This document shows, one piece after another, positions 1 through 7,977 of a stretch of DNA of 19,719 nucleotides. How positions within the stretch are numbered: the stretch's first letter is position 1; each line of letters begins with the position of its first letter. The DNA comes from Dehalococcoidia bacterium UBA1123. Its GTDB lineage: Bacteria > Chloroflexota > Dehalococcoidia > Lucifugimonadales > UBA1123. Where the stretch lies: assembly GCA_002313895.1 (NCBI GenBank), contig DCAW01000025.1, positions 1-19,719 of the forward strand, read 5' to 3'. Both the position numbers and the translations under genes were made by a program. The notes beneath the pieces are model-generated. The model was not told the origin of the DNA. It saw only the letters and a list, made by a program, of their open reading frames with translations, and ran no database searches.

Positions 1-327
1 GGCGGCAAGCCGTGACGCTAGCACGAACAGCTCTTTGCTCATCCTGGTGCCGTCTGCATAAAGCCCCTTTTTACCTCAGCAATCTGTCACGGCTAGGCCC
101 TAGTATCTGTAAGAAAAGCTAAGCCATAACCCCTATCAGTGAACGTTGGTGTTGATGAAAAAGGAGGGAGGCTTGGTGGACTCATTCCAGGCCGTATCGG
201 GATAGATTTATACCTGCTGGGTGCCAGATTCATGGTACATGAATCACGATAGTGGACAACAATGGACAGAACTGAAAAGCGACAAGCGACTGGAACACGT
301 CCATGTGCCTATTTTGTGTCTAGATCG
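1..327. other. No gene seen
   Basis: This stretch lies downstream of the minus-strand tRNA. I see no open frame with a ribosome binding site, no hairpin with a T-run, and no recognisable protein remnant on either strand. A short frame near position 157 starts next to a purine-rich stretch but closes after about 16 codons. Confidence 0.5.
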
Positions 328-414
328 TGGTGCCGAAGGGGAGAGTCGAACTCCCACGGGCGTTATGCCCAACGGTGTTTGAGACCGCCGCGTCTACCAT
401 TCCGCCACTTCGGC
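328..414 (-). tRNA. tRNA-Leu (anticodon CAA), CCA encoded
   Basis: On the minus strand the sequence folds as a class II tRNA. The acceptor stem GCCGAAG pairs with CTTCGGC, followed by discriminator A and a genome-encoded CCA (328-330). The anticodon stem GCGGT/ACCGT carries loop CTCAAAC, giving anticodon CAA, which reads the UUG leucine codon. A long variable arm (GGGC/GCCC) separates it from the T-arm GGGAG/CTCCC with loop TTCGACT. The long variable arm and the leucine-type D-arm (GCGGAATGGTAGACGC) fix the identity as leucine rather than serine. It stands alone, with no tRNA neighbours and no obvious terminator downstream. tRNA-Leu genes are common integration targets, but no integrase lies in this window. 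Confidence 0.95.
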
Positions 415-1542
415 TTGTCGATTACCCAGCTATGAGCAACCTCACTTAGGCATGCGTCGTACGAAAATGCTAACACAGGACTGGCATTCAAATACATCCC
501 TTTACATCTCCTCAGCGCGATTGCGCCAACATTGATCCTCGCCCTGGCTCAGCCAACACCACTTCTGCGAAGAGAGCTTGCTAACTGGCCACAAGGATCC
601 GAGACATCATTGCCCTCCTATCAGGTTTCTAATCTTTTGATGTCTCGATCGTATGGTTGCTGGCTATAGGCGGCAACGCCTATGACGAGCCATGTTTACT
701 TGGCAATTCCATTAATAATTTCATCCATATATGGCAATGCTTTTAGCAGGGCACTACGCGCAGTCTCTTGCAGGTTTTACGAGTTATGCTGGAACCCATA
801 TTCCTGATGGCGTTTTTATCCAAGCGCGATAACCCTGTTTGACGATTCTCAAAAGCGCGTTGACCTTAACGAAGCGCAACGCTGTTGTCGCAGACGTGTC
901 GAACTTGAGAATCGAACGCGCAACAACGCCGACCGAATGATCGGGGTATCGTCAGGAACTCGTCAGTGTTGAATCAGCTAAATCTCATGTATAGTCGCTT
1001 AACGCGTGCTTCAATAGAGATATCAAATTCTCGATTCCAGGGAAGCACGGCCACGACGATGACGATGCAAGCGAACCTGATGCCGAGATCAATGACCGAC
1101 ACACCCGTTTTTGTTCTTGGGAACTCCGGTTCATCTCTCAAGAGTTATTCGCATGCAAGGAGACTAACCTGCTCGCGAGCAACTACGTCATAGAAGACAT
1201 CAGCGACGTGTGATCCAGAGTCCGCTATGTTCACCCTTGGCATCACCCAGAGTTCACTATATAAAGTGATTCCAGAAACACCATTGCGTTACATGCTAAA
1301 TCCAGGGAGAGCGCAAACGAAGGGATGGGATATACATGATGCAGGAGACGCAAAACACGCCATACCTGAAGACAACCCCAGTCAAGGGTCAGCCGATCTT
1401 CTTTTTTGACGGCGAGTTCAGGACCTGCGGTCAGGTCGAACAGCGGGCGAAGCTCAACGCTGCCATCGAAAGGTATATCTCAAGCCGCCCTCTACAGCGT
1501 GCTATCGCCTGGACGGGCAAAGCTGCCTAACGTAACAATTGT
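415..1542. other. Intergenic desert of about 1.1 kb
   Basis: Several short open frames exist here (for example 966-1193, 1336-1530, 1406-1639). They overlap each other in different frames, lack convincing ribosome binding sites and show no family-like motifs, so I do not call them genes. The only clear structure is the inverted-repeat arrangement at 843-923. The region may hold badly decayed genes or a non-coding RNA, but the sequence shows no definite sign of either. Confidence 0.45.
843..923. repeat. Paired inverted repeat, 10-bp arms plus an adjacent second pair
   Basis: CGATTCTCAA (843-852) is the exact reverse complement of TTGAGAATCG (905-914), 52 bases apart. A second pair follows on the same side of each arm: GCGCGTT (855-861) and AACGCGC (915-921). 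The second pair therefore lies inside the left arm but outside the right arm, so the two pairs cannot form one simple nested hairpin. The spacer contains further GCGCAACGC-like sequence. The role is unknown; candidates are a recombination site, a structured RNA or a protein-binding dyad. Confidence 0.55.
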
Positions 1543-1574
1543 GACCGTTGCGACCCGCCTTCAGGGTAACGGTC
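1543..1574 (-). terminator. Hairpin just after the small SH3-like gene, possible terminator
   Basis: Three bases beyond the stop codon of the minus-strand gene, GACCGTT (minus strand) pairs with AACGGTC. An inner ACCC/GGGT pair extends the stem, with a 3-base bulge and a 7-base loop. The position suits a transcription terminator, but the following bases (ACAATTGT) are not a real T-run, so it is only a candidate. Confidence 0.4.
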
Positions 1575-1577
1575 CCC

Positions 1578-1811
1578 TCATGCAGATTCTAGCTGCGCCT
1601 CGCCGACCTGCCGAATTTTCTCATCGAACTCGAATTTGATTTCGTACTTCTGCTCGGCCGAGTCTTCGAGGGCGTGGGCCGCTATGAAATCAGCAGGCGC
1701 GTGAGATATCACGACTGATGTGATGACCCCCAATTGATCGCGCAACGCCTTTGGGGCGGAAGGGCTGTTGGCGGATACCCTGATTCGTTGACCTTCAGCA
1801 AATTTCGCCAT
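1578..1811 (-). CDS. Small SH3-like domain protein, hypothetical (77 aa)
   Basis: This is a 77-residue soluble protein with no signal peptide or membrane segment. The start is supported by GGAGG at 1820-1824, 8 bases before the ATG, the best ribosome binding site in the first 2 kb. The N-terminus MAKFAEGQRIRV and the end KYEIKFEFDEKIRQVGEAQLE have the alternating pattern of a small SH3-like beta barrel. A similar arrangement (an entry strand with Gly-x-x-(V/I)-x-V, then a Tyr/Phe-rich strand, then V-x-E-x-x-L) occurs in nitrile-hydratase-beta-like and KOW-like domains. That resemblance comes from pattern, not from a confirmed match. It is monocistronic, with a hairpin immediately downstream. 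The function is unknown; nucleic-acid or protein binding would be a guess. I am fairly confident it is a real gene because of the ribosome binding site and balanced composition. Confidence 0.75.
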   Translation of the reverse strand: MAKFAEGQRIRVSANSPSAPKALRDQLGVITSVVISHAPADFIAAHALEDSAEQKYEIKFEFDEKIRQVGEAQLESA

Positions 1812-2079
1812 CTACTTTGCCTCCATAGTCATATCTCGCATGTCCTTTGTTAGGTTCGCTCATAAACCGGCAAAACGCGCGTTCCGCTGGGTTTTCGTGG
1901 TTAACTTATTGTGCTTGTTTTACGTAGCCTCATTCGTTATCGTTGTCGATTTCACGCCACGGAGTCAACAGAATGCCACGAGGATTTCATAAGTCCAGTA
2001 TGGGTGGCACCATCGTGAAAATCATTCTCTAGCGAGCGATAGATTCTGGTTGAATATTTTTCGTCGATTTTACATGCCC
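1812..2079. other. Divergent intergenic region, nothing definite
   Basis: This spacer separates the minus-strand small gene from the plus-strand hydrolase. It is more AT-rich than the coding parts and should carry the promoter of the small gene. I could not pick a convincing hexamer pair on the minus strand. Confidence 0.4.
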
Positions 2080-2108
2080 TTCACACCCGCGCTCGTTAAG
2101 GTTAGAAT
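2080..2108 (+). promoter_or_regulatory. Probable sigma-70 promoter of the hydrolase/monooxygenase unit
   Basis: TTCACA (2080-2085) and TAGAAT (2103-2108) each differ from the consensus hexamers at one position. They are separated by the optimal 17 bases. Transcription would start near 2115, giving a leader of about 100 bases before the GTG start at 2217. Confidence 0.6.
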
Positions 2109-2216
2109 ACGGTTCATCGGCGGACAGGATCAGGCGTTCGTGGCGCTGACTGATAGCGTCATTCAACCCGGAGGGACAGCGCGCCGATATAACGCTCTAT
2201 TTGGAGGAATGAAATC

Positions 2217-3017
2217 GTGACCACAACCTCGCAGGCATGGACAGAAGAGATAGTTGAGCTGGCGGGAACCAGTGTTCAACTGGTGAAGGGAGGCTCCGGC
2301 GAGCCGCTACTTATACTTCACGACGAGATGGGACACCCGGGCTGGATGAATTTTCATGAGGCGCTGGGACAGAACAACGAACTGATAATCCCCTCGCATC
2401 CCGGATTCGGAGACTCGCCCTTTCTCGACTGGATCATGAACATGCGTGACATGGCAGGCTGGTACCTGGAAGCTCTCGACGACATGGGTGTGGGCCAAAT
2501 CAACATGATGGGCTTCTCCTTCGGAGGGTGGCTGGCCGCAGAGATAGCGACGATGGACCCGGGTCGTTTCAGCAAGCTAATTCTTGTGGACGCAGCGGGC
2601 ATCAAACCTCCAACCGGCGAAATATTCGACATGTTCCTGGTGGTTGCCAAAGAGTTCATCACCGAAAGTTTTTTGAATCCAGAGGGAACGTCAGAGTTCG
2701 CGACGATTTGCCCAGAAGAGCCGACGCCCGAACAGGCCGAGTACTGGGAGGTTGCAAGGGAACAGGCGTGCCGTCTTAGCTGGCGCCCCTACATGCACTA
2801 CCCTGCACTGCCGAATCTGTTGAGCAGGCTTAAGAATATGCCCACTCAGATCATCTGGGGCCGCGAGGACGCCATCGTTCCGCTGAGCGCGGGACAGGTC
2901 TTCAACGATTCGATCCCAGGCTCTCAGCTTGCCATCATAGACAACGCGGGGCATCGTCCCGAGATCGAGCAGACTGACGAGTTCGTTCGAATCGTTCAGA
3001 GATTTTTGTCCGGTTAA
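2217..3017 (+). CDS. Alpha/beta hydrolase fold protein (266 aa)
   Basis: This is a cytoplasmic serine hydrolase of the alpha/beta fold, probably acting on an ester, lactone or C-C bond. The catalytic set is visible: nucleophile elbow G-F-S-F-G-G with Ser101, acid Asp218 in GREDAIVP, and His246 in NAGHRPEIE. An oxyanion-type HDEMGHPG segment lies near residues 35-42, and SHPGFGDS near 60-67 is typical of the family. The length is normal. The start is a GTG with GGAGG at 2203-2207, nine bases upstream; the ATG inside the same region opens a four-codon frame and is not usable. The gene sits 82 bases ahead of an LLM flavin monooxygenase with no terminator between, so the two are probably co-transcribed. 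A monooxygenase plus hydrolase pair would fit oxygen insertion followed by hydrolysis, but the substrate cannot be read from sequence. Confidence 0.9.
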   Translation: MTTTSQAWTEEIVELAGTSVQLVKGGSGEPLLILHDEMGHPGWMNFHEALGQNNELIIPSHPGFGDSPFLDWIMNMRDMAGWYLEALDDMGVGQINMMGFSFGGWLAAEIATMDPGRFSKLILVDAAGIKPPTGEIFDMFLVVAKEFITESFLNPEGTSEFATICPEEPTPEQAEYWEVAREQACRLSWRPYMHYPALPNLLSRLKNMPTQIIWGREDAIVPLSAGQVFNDSIPGSQLAIIDNAGHRPEIEQTDEFVRIVQRFLSG

Positions 3018-3099
3018 CCATAAAATTGTTTATTGACGCGGCGCCCAGCTATCCGCAGAGAACCCCAATTTCAGCCAATTGCAGCCCAAGGAGGCGCGG

Positions 3100-4356
3100 A
3101 TGTTCATCGGACACTTCACAGAAAGGCCGTACCAGGACGAAAAGTCCGGCTACTTCGGGGCAACAGGAAAATCCATCAGGGACCTGGACCTCAGCAATGA
3201 CATATACGACCCACAGATCGGCGCGGACCTTTATAACCGCTATCTTGACGAGCGAGTGTACGCCGAGGAGATGGGTTTCGACGGCCTAATGCTCAACGAG
3301 CATCACAGCACGCCCTTTTGCATGGGCGGCGCGATGAACGTCGAAGCCTCAATCCTCGCCAAGATCACCAAGAAGGCTAAAATCGTTCTGTTGGGCAACA
3401 TTCTGCCCATCTGGGAAGACCCGCTCTGGCTGGTTGAGCAATTGGCAATGATCGACATGATCTCCCGTGGCCGTCTGGTGTCGGGCTGGGTCAGAGGCAC
3501 CGGACGCGAGAGCGTCGCCCACAACGCGCCCCCTCCTTATAACTGGGAGAGGTTCCAGGAGGCCCACGAGTTCATCGTCAAAGCTTGGACCGAGCCTGGC
3601 CCCTTCCGCTGGGAGGGCAAGCACTACAACTACCGCTACGTCAACCCGTGGGTCAAACCCTACCAGAAGCCCCACCCTCAGATTTGGCTTCCCGGTGTCG
3701 TCAGTGAAGACTCGCTCAAGTGGGCCGCCAGACAGCGCATCCCGTACATAATGCTCGCCACCAAGCTGGAGCCGACCAAGCAGGCCTTTCAGATTTACCA
3801 CGACACCGCTAAAGAAGAGGGGTATAAGTCCGGTCCTCAGAACCTGGGCTACCTGTGGAAAGTCCACGTTGACGAGACTGAAGAACTGGCAGAGGAAGTG
3901 GGCCGAAAGTTCGTCCAGGGTCCCAGCAACCCGTTCCTGGCAGGCAACGAAGGCACCGCGAATCAGGCGCTTATGAAGCTCCCTGGCCTTACCTCCCGCA
4001 GGCGCGTCCTACCGACCATGAACGCGGCCACAGCCAACCGTGGCGGAGTCCTCAGCACATCCTACGAGGAGCAGATCGAGAACTACACCATCGTCACGGG
4101 AACGCCGGACACTGTGATCCCTAAGATTCGACACATCCTTGAGGAGCTTCGACCAGGCAGTATCTTCTTCTGGGACGGCGACGGCGCCATGACCCACGAC
4201 GATCAGATGCGAAGCCTGAGGCTGATGGGGCAGGAGGTCATCCCCGCAGTCCGAGAGATCGCAAAGGAGTTGGACCTGCCCTCATCCTTCGACATCAACC
4301 CCGCCACCGGCGCGCCATTCGAGGACACCCCCGCCATCGCGGAGGTTGCGGACTAG
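3100..4356 (+). CDS. LLM class (luciferase-like) flavin-dependent monooxygenase (418 aa)
   Basis: This is a TIM-barrel, F420- or FMN-dependent oxidoreductase of the bacterial luciferase superfamily. Such enzymes usually work with a separate flavin reductase, and none is present here. Family signs are the Glu-His-His in LNEHHSTPF (residues 67-69), the strand KIVLLGNILPIWEDPLWLVE, the motif MIDMISRGRLVSGWVRGTGRE, and a late KPHPQIWLPG. The late segment TGTPDTVIPKIRHILEEL is also typical. I chose the ATG at 3100 because AAGGAGG ends five bases before it; a TTG at 3079 in the same frame would place that ribosome binding site inside the gene. A strong terminator follows 26 bases after the stop, so the unit probably holds just the hydrolase and this gene. 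The substrate is unknown. Expansion of this family is described in SAR202 bacteria, where oxidation of recalcitrant organic matter has been proposed. Confidence 0.92.
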   Translation: MFIGHFTERPYQDEKSGYFGATGKSIRDLDLSNDIYDPQIGADLYNRYLDERVYAEEMGFDGLMLNEHHSTPFCMGGAMNVEASILAKITKKAKIVLLGNILPIWEDPLWLVEQLAMIDMISRGRLVSGWVRGTGRESVAHNAPPPYNWERFQEAHEFIVKAWTEPGPFRWEGKHYNYRYVNPWVKPYQKPHPQIWLPGVVSEDSLKWAARQRIPYIMLATKLEPTKQAFQIYHDTAKEEGYKSGPQNLGYLWKVHVDETEELAEEVGRKFVQGPSNPFLAGNEGTANQALMKLPGLTSRRRVLPTMNAATANRGGVLSTSYEEQIENYTIVTGTPDTVIPKIRHILEELRPGSIFFWDGDGAMTHDDQMRSLRLMGQEVIPAVREIAKELDLPSSFDINPATGAPFEDTPAIAEVAD

Positions 4357-4382
4357 AAACCCGATACCCGAACCGAGAGTCA

Positions 4383-4426
4383 GAACATCCCAGCCAATGC
4401 AAACTTGGCTGGGATGTTTGCTTTCG
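4383..4426 (+). terminator. Strong intrinsic terminator
   Basis: AACATCCCAGCCAA (4384-4397) and TTGGCTGGGATGTT (4405-4418) form a perfect 14-bp stem with a 7-base loop, followed by TTGCTTTC. It closes the hydrolase-monooxygenase transcript and separates it from the second monooxygenase. Confidence 0.85.
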
Positions 4427-4650
4427 TGAGACGGCCTTCACTCGTAAGCTTACATTTCAGCACGGAATTGGCATGTAAATGAACTCTCGATCAATGAGAA
4501 GTATCGTTTGATCCGTGGCGCCGCTAGACATCAAACACGAACCCGTCGCGAACCCGCTACTGAATCCTCACACCAACCACCGCCGGTTCCATGACTTCGG
4601 CCTCAAAGTGCGATAGCATACGGGCATCAACTCTAAGGAGGCCCGTCTTA

Positions 4651-5733
4651 ATGGAAATCGGATATTTCACCATGCCGCTGCATCCGCCTGGGTCCAACAT
4701 TACCCAGACTCTGGAAGACGACTTGCAACAGATTGTGACGCTGGATGAGATGGGCTACAAGGAAGCGTACATCGGCGAGCATTTCACCTTCGCCTGGGAG
4801 AATATCCCGATTCCAGACCTCGTGATCGCTCAGGCGTTGGGCATGACGAAGAACATCGTCCTGGGCACCGGTGTCCACTGTCTGCCGAACCACAACCCGA
4901 TGATGCTGGCCCACCGGGTCGCCCAGCTTGACCATATGTCGAAAGGTCGGTTCCACTGGGGCATCGGCTCAAGTTCGACGCCCGGTGACTACGAGATGTT
5001 CGGATTCGATCCCGAAGTCGATGATCGACGGCAGTACACTCGCGACGCCGTGGACATCATTCTCCAGATTTGGGACGACCCCAAGCCCGGCCTATACGAG
5101 AATAAGAACTGGCGGTTCAAGATTCCTGAGCCTGTGGATGACATCGGGCTAACGTTTCACCTGACTCCATACACAAAACCTCATCCCCCTATTGCTGTGG
5201 GAGGGGTGTCCCCTCGCTCCGATACGTTGATTCAGGCCGGAGAGCGTGGCTGGATACCGATGAGCATTAACCTGGTGAATCCGGCCACAGTTGCGACTCA
5301 CTGGGACGCATACGAAGAGGGCGCCAACAACACAGGTCTCACCGCGGACCGCTCCATCTGGCGCATCGCTCGCGAAGTTTACGTGGCTGACACGACGGAA
5401 CAGGCGCGCAAAGAAGCATTAGAGGGCGTGCTGAGACGCGATTTCGAGGACTACTGGTTCCACCTGCTGTCACGGGGGGACGGACTGCAACACATGAAGT
5501 TGGACCCAGATATGGCGGACTCGGACCTGACCATCGAATACCTGATGGACAATATGTGGATCGTCGGCAGTCCTGACGATGTGGCCAACAAGATTCGGAA
5601 TCTGTATCATCAGGTGGGCGGATTCGGAGTCCTGCTGGCAATGGGCCACGAGTGGGAACCAAAAGAGCAGTGGGAGAATTCCATGAGACTCTTGGCCGAC
5701 GAGGTCATGCCCAAACTGGCGGACTTGGACTGA
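4651..5733 (+). CDS. LLM class flavin-dependent monooxygenase, second paralogue (360 aa)
   Basis: A second luciferase-superfamily enzyme, shorter than and clearly different from the first one. Features are the N-terminal strand MEIGYFTMPLHPPG, AYIGEHF with Glu43-His44, the strand NIVLGTGVHCLPNHNP, and the motif LDHMSKGRFHWGIGSSSTP. Later come KPHPPIAVGGVSPRSD and the C-terminal VGSPDDVANKIRNL segment, which is usual for LLM proteins. It resembles the branch that includes alkanal and limonene-type monooxygenases, but the substrate is not determined. The ATG at 4651 is supported by AAGGAGG at 4635-4641, nine bases upstream; the open frame extends 60 bases further 5' but without a ribosome binding site. 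It lies downstream of a strong terminator and so needs its own promoter, which I could not locate. It may be followed by panC on the same transcript (68-base gap containing a repeat). Confidence 0.92.
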   Translation: MEIGYFTMPLHPPGSNITQTLEDDLQQIVTLDEMGYKEAYIGEHFTFAWENIPIPDLVIAQALGMTKNIVLGTGVHCLPNHNPMMLAHRVAQLDHMSKGRFHWGIGSSSTPGDYEMFGFDPEVDDRRQYTRDAVDIILQIWDDPKPGLYENKNWRFKIPEPVDDIGLTFHLTPYTKPHPPIAVGGVSPRSDTLIQAGERGWIPMSINLVNPATVATHWDAYEEGANNTGLTADRSIWRIAREVYVADTTEQARKEALEGVLRRDFEDYWFHLLSRGDGLQHMKLDPDMADSDLTIEYLMDNMWIVGSPDDVANKIRNLYHQVGGFGVLLAMGHEWEPKEQWENSMRLLADEVMPKLADLD

Positions 5734-5739
5734 GGTAAC

Positions 5740-5770
5740 AAGGTTTTCAGGGATCAGGTTGTCAGGACGT
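5740..5770 (+). repeat. TCAGG-type intergenic repeat, copy a
   Basis: The segment contains TTTTCAGGGATCAGG then TTGTCAGGACG, a tandem of (T/A)TCAGG units. The same units recur at 6640-6656, 6789-6813 (opposite strand), 7914-7950, 9371-9423, 12366-12390 and 16608-16633. It fills most of the space between the monooxygenase stop and panC. Confidence 0.7.
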
Positions 5771-5801
5771 ATTGGTGTGACGGCCTGACTGCAACCACAC
5801 T

Positions 5802-6635
5802 ATGCAAGTAATCGAAACCGTATCTGAATTTCGTGTCGCGGAACGCAGCGCCGCCCGACCTCTGGGGCTGGTGCCAACGATGGGCTACCTGCACGAGGGG
5901 CATATGTCTCTGGCGCGCCGCGCTCGGGCAGACAACGCCACTGTTTCGGCCAGCATCTTCGTCAACCCGACTCAGTTCGCCCCTAACGAGGATCTGGCTG
6001 CCTACCCTCGCGACATGGATGGCGACCTGGCGAAACTGGAGGAGGCAGGCGTTGACCTGGTGTTCGCTCCCGCGCCTCAGGAGGTCTATCCTGCGGGGTT
6101 TGACACGCGCGTGGAAGTTGGCGAGATCGCCGCAAAGCTGGAGGGCGCGTCCCGTCCTGGCCATTTCCGGGGCGTCACCACTGTCGTCTGCAAACTGTTG
6201 ACTATCGTACGGCCAGACAAGGTGTATTTCGGCCAGAAGGACGCCCAGCAATGCCTGGTCATCAAACGGCTGAACGCCGATCTCAACCTGGGGGCCGAAG
6301 TCGTTGTGATTCCCACGATCCGAGACTCCGACGGGTTGGCTCTCAGCAGCCGCAATGCCTACCTAAGAGATGGAGACCGGGAATCGGCCCTCACGCTCTC
6401 GCGCTCCCTGAATCTGGCCCGCGAGATGCACCAGTCAGAGATTCTTAATGCCAAGAAGATAAGCGCTCAGATGCGAAATCTCATAGAGTCCGAACCTCGA
6501 ACATCGGTGGATTACATAAGCATCTCCGACGCCGAAACCCTCGATGAGCTGGACATCATAGACCGCCCAGCCCTCGTCTCCTTGGCCGTCCGAATCGGCG
6601 ACGTTCGTCTGATCGACAATACTCTGTTGCCGTAA
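5802..6635 (+). CDS. panC: Pantothenate synthetase
   Basis: Pantoate-beta-alanine ligase makes pantothenate from pantoate and beta-alanine with ATP, the last step before coenzyme A synthesis. The nucleotidyltransferase signatures are all present: PTMGYLHEGHMSL, with the HIGH-type residues His31 and His34; FVNPTQF (51-57); YPRDMDGDL; YFGQKDAQQ (140-148); and GLALSSRNAYL (176-186), which holds the KMSKS-equivalent loop. At 277 residues the length is normal. The ATG at 5802 begins right at the conserved N-terminus (MQVIETVSEF), although no clear Shine-Dalgarno precedes it. The usual partners panB and panD are not adjacent, so the gene stands apart from its pathway, between a monooxygenase and an enolase-superfamily gene. 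It is the one clear housekeeping protein gene here. Confidence 0.97.
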   Translation: MQVIETVSEFRVAERSAARPLGLVPTMGYLHEGHMSLARRARADNATVSASIFVNPTQFAPNEDLAAYPRDMDGDLAKLEEAGVDLVFAPAPQEVYPAGFDTRVEVGEIAAKLEGASRPGHFRGVTTVVCKLLTIVRPDKVYFGQKDAQQCLVIKRLNADLNLGAEVVVIPTIRDSDGLALSSRNAYLRDGDRESALTLSRSLNLAREMHQSEILNAKKISAQMRNLIESEPRTSVDYISISDAETLDELDIIDRPALVSLAVRIGDVRLIDNTLLP

Positions 6636-6639
6636 AAGG

Positions 6640-6656
6640 ATTCAGGTGTCAGGACG
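6640..6656 (+). repeat. TCAGG-type intergenic repeat, copy b
   Basis: ATTCAGGTGTCAGGACG begins four bases after the panC stop and matches the end of copy a (GTCAGGACG). Just after it, CAGTCTGAGCC and GGCGAAGAGTCTGG (about 6669-6695) look like a degenerate half of the 95-bp repeat found at 7978 and 9423. Confidence 0.6.
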
Positions 6657-6788
6657 GGATGTTACGCCCAGTCTGAGCCAAGGCGAAGAGTCTGGTCGCA
6701 AGCGAGATAGCTGATACCTGCAACACCAGTTCCCTTGGAAGGTGACAATTCACACGGTCTCCTTTATCCTCATCAGAGCCAAAACCTG

Positions 6789-6813
6789 GTACTTGATACC
6801 TGAAAACCTGAGG
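6789..6813 (-). repeat. TCAGG-type repeat in reverse orientation, copy c
   Basis: GGTACTTGATACCTGAAAAC followed by CTGAGG is the reverse complement of the TATCAGG/TTTTCAGG units. A partial copy (CTGATACCTG) is at 6711-6720. The end of the repeat supplies the weak GAGG ribosome binding site in front of the ATG at 6822. Confidence 0.65.
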
Positions 6814-6821
6814 ACCTAACT

Positions 6822-7904
6822 ATGAAAATCACCGATGTCGAATGCCTCGTGCTGGACCAAGATTTCCCCTTCGTCAGGATTCACACTGACGAGGGTATTA
6901 CCGGAATCGGCGAGTGCTTCCGCCGCAGGCCGGAGATCACCAAGATGCTGGTCGAAGAGGTCCTGAAGCCCGCGCTGATCGGCAAAGACCCGACAGACAC
7001 CGCCGTGCGCTTCAAGGACATGATGCGCGCAGGCTCGGCGATAGAGATGGGAGGCTTGGTATTCTGCGCCATATCGGGACTGGACATCGCCATGTGGGAC
7101 ATCGCCGGCAAGGCTCTGAACGTGCCGATCTGGAAGCTGTTGGGCGGCAAGCATCGCGACATGATTCCCGTGTACGCAAGCTCCATGCGTCGTGACCTCA
7201 CGCCGCTGGAGGAGGGTCGCCGCGCCGCTGGGTTGGTCGAACAGGGGTACAGTGCCTACAAACTCCATAGCGCCCTCCCCGGAGCCATCGACCACCCGTC
7301 GGACGAGACGATCCCCACGGTGACCGAGGTCCGGGCCGCCGTGGGCGATGACGTTGACATTCTGGTGGACGTGAATGGGTCATACTCGGTGCACCACTCC
7401 ATCGAGATCGGCAAGGCGCTGGAAGACCTGGGAGTGTTCCACTTCGAGGAGCCGCGCCCGGCCCACGATCTGGAGGGGCTTGCCCAGATAGCCGACGCTC
7501 TGACCATCCCAATAGCTTCTGGTGAGATGATCTATACGCACCACCAGTACCGCGACCTGATACTCCAGGGGAAGGTGGACATCATCCAGCCGGACATCGT
7601 GAAGGTTCCCGGATTCACCGAGTTCCAGAAAATCGACGCGCTGGCCTCAGCCTTCGGAGTGCCCATCACCGTCCACAACACCCAGCCCATCCTCAGCACC
7701 GTGGCGCACCTGCACTTCTGCGCCGCAAGCTCGATGGTTCCTTATAAACAGGAGTACAACATCGAGCCAATCTCGATCCGCGACGAGTGGCCCGTCCTCA
7801 AAGAACCCCTCCAGGTGATCGACGGCCACATAGCGGTCCCCAATGGCCCTGGTCTGGGGGTTGAACTGGACGATGAGGTGTTGAAAACTCTGTCTGAGCG
7901 GTAG
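6822..7904 (+). CDS. Enolase-superfamily enzyme, mandelate racemase/dehydratase type (360 aa)
   Basis: A cytoplasmic Mg-dependent enzyme that takes the alpha proton from a carboxylate substrate, most likely an acid-sugar dehydratase or racemase. The capping domain covers residues 1 to about 115 (TDEGITGIGE at 22-31; GLDIAMWDIAGKALNVPIWKLLGG). The barrel follows, with metal ligands Asp183 (LVDVNGSY), Glu209 (FHFEEP) and Glu235 (IASGE). The His285 (ITVHN) and Asp258 (QPDIVK) dyad of the mandelate racemase subgroup is present. At the end of the second barrel strand, where a KxK pair is common, the sequence is YKLHS (Lys147, His149). Position 185 is Asn, where galactonate dehydratase has a His acid. 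The active site is therefore complete but not a standard known type. The start is ATG at 6822 with weak GAGG upstream. The exact reaction cannot be named. Confidence 0.9.
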   Translation: MKITDVECLVLDQDFPFVRIHTDEGITGIGECFRRRPEITKMLVEEVLKPALIGKDPTDTAVRFKDMMRAGSAIEMGGLVFCAISGLDIAMWDIAGKALNVPIWKLLGGKHRDMIPVYASSMRRDLTPLEEGRRAAGLVEQGYSAYKLHSALPGAIDHPSDETIPTVTEVRAAVGDDVDILVDVNGSYSVHHSIEIGKALEDLGVFHFEEPRPAHDLEGLAQIADALTIPIASGEMIYTHHQYRDLILQGKVDIIQPDIVKVPGFTEFQKIDALASAFGVPITVHNTQPILSTVAHLHFCAASSMVPYKQEYNIEPISIRDEWPVLKEPLQVIDGHIAVPNGPGLGVELDDEVLKTLSER

Positions 7905-7913
7905 CGCGGGCGA

Positions 7914-7950
7914 GGGTTCAGGTATCAGGGGAGACTGTCAGCTTTGAGCC
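7914..7950 (+). repeat. TCAGG-type repeat, copy d, first half of a composite module
   Basis: GGTTCAGGTATCAGG then GACTGTCAGCTTTGAGCC, beginning about ten bases after the enolase-superfamily stop. It is followed 27 bases later by the 92-bp repeat at 7978. The same two units in the same order occur at 9371-9517. Confidence 0.7.
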
Positions 7951-7977
7951 GTCAACCCGCGCCATCCGTCGCACTAC

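Noticed and set aside
843..923. Integron attC site
   Set aside because: The arms do not fit the RYYYAAC/GTTRRRY core boxes, and there is no integrase or cassette array.
966..1639. Four overlapping short plus-strand frames
   Set aside because: They overlap in different frames, lack ribosome binding sites and give no recognisable protein pattern.
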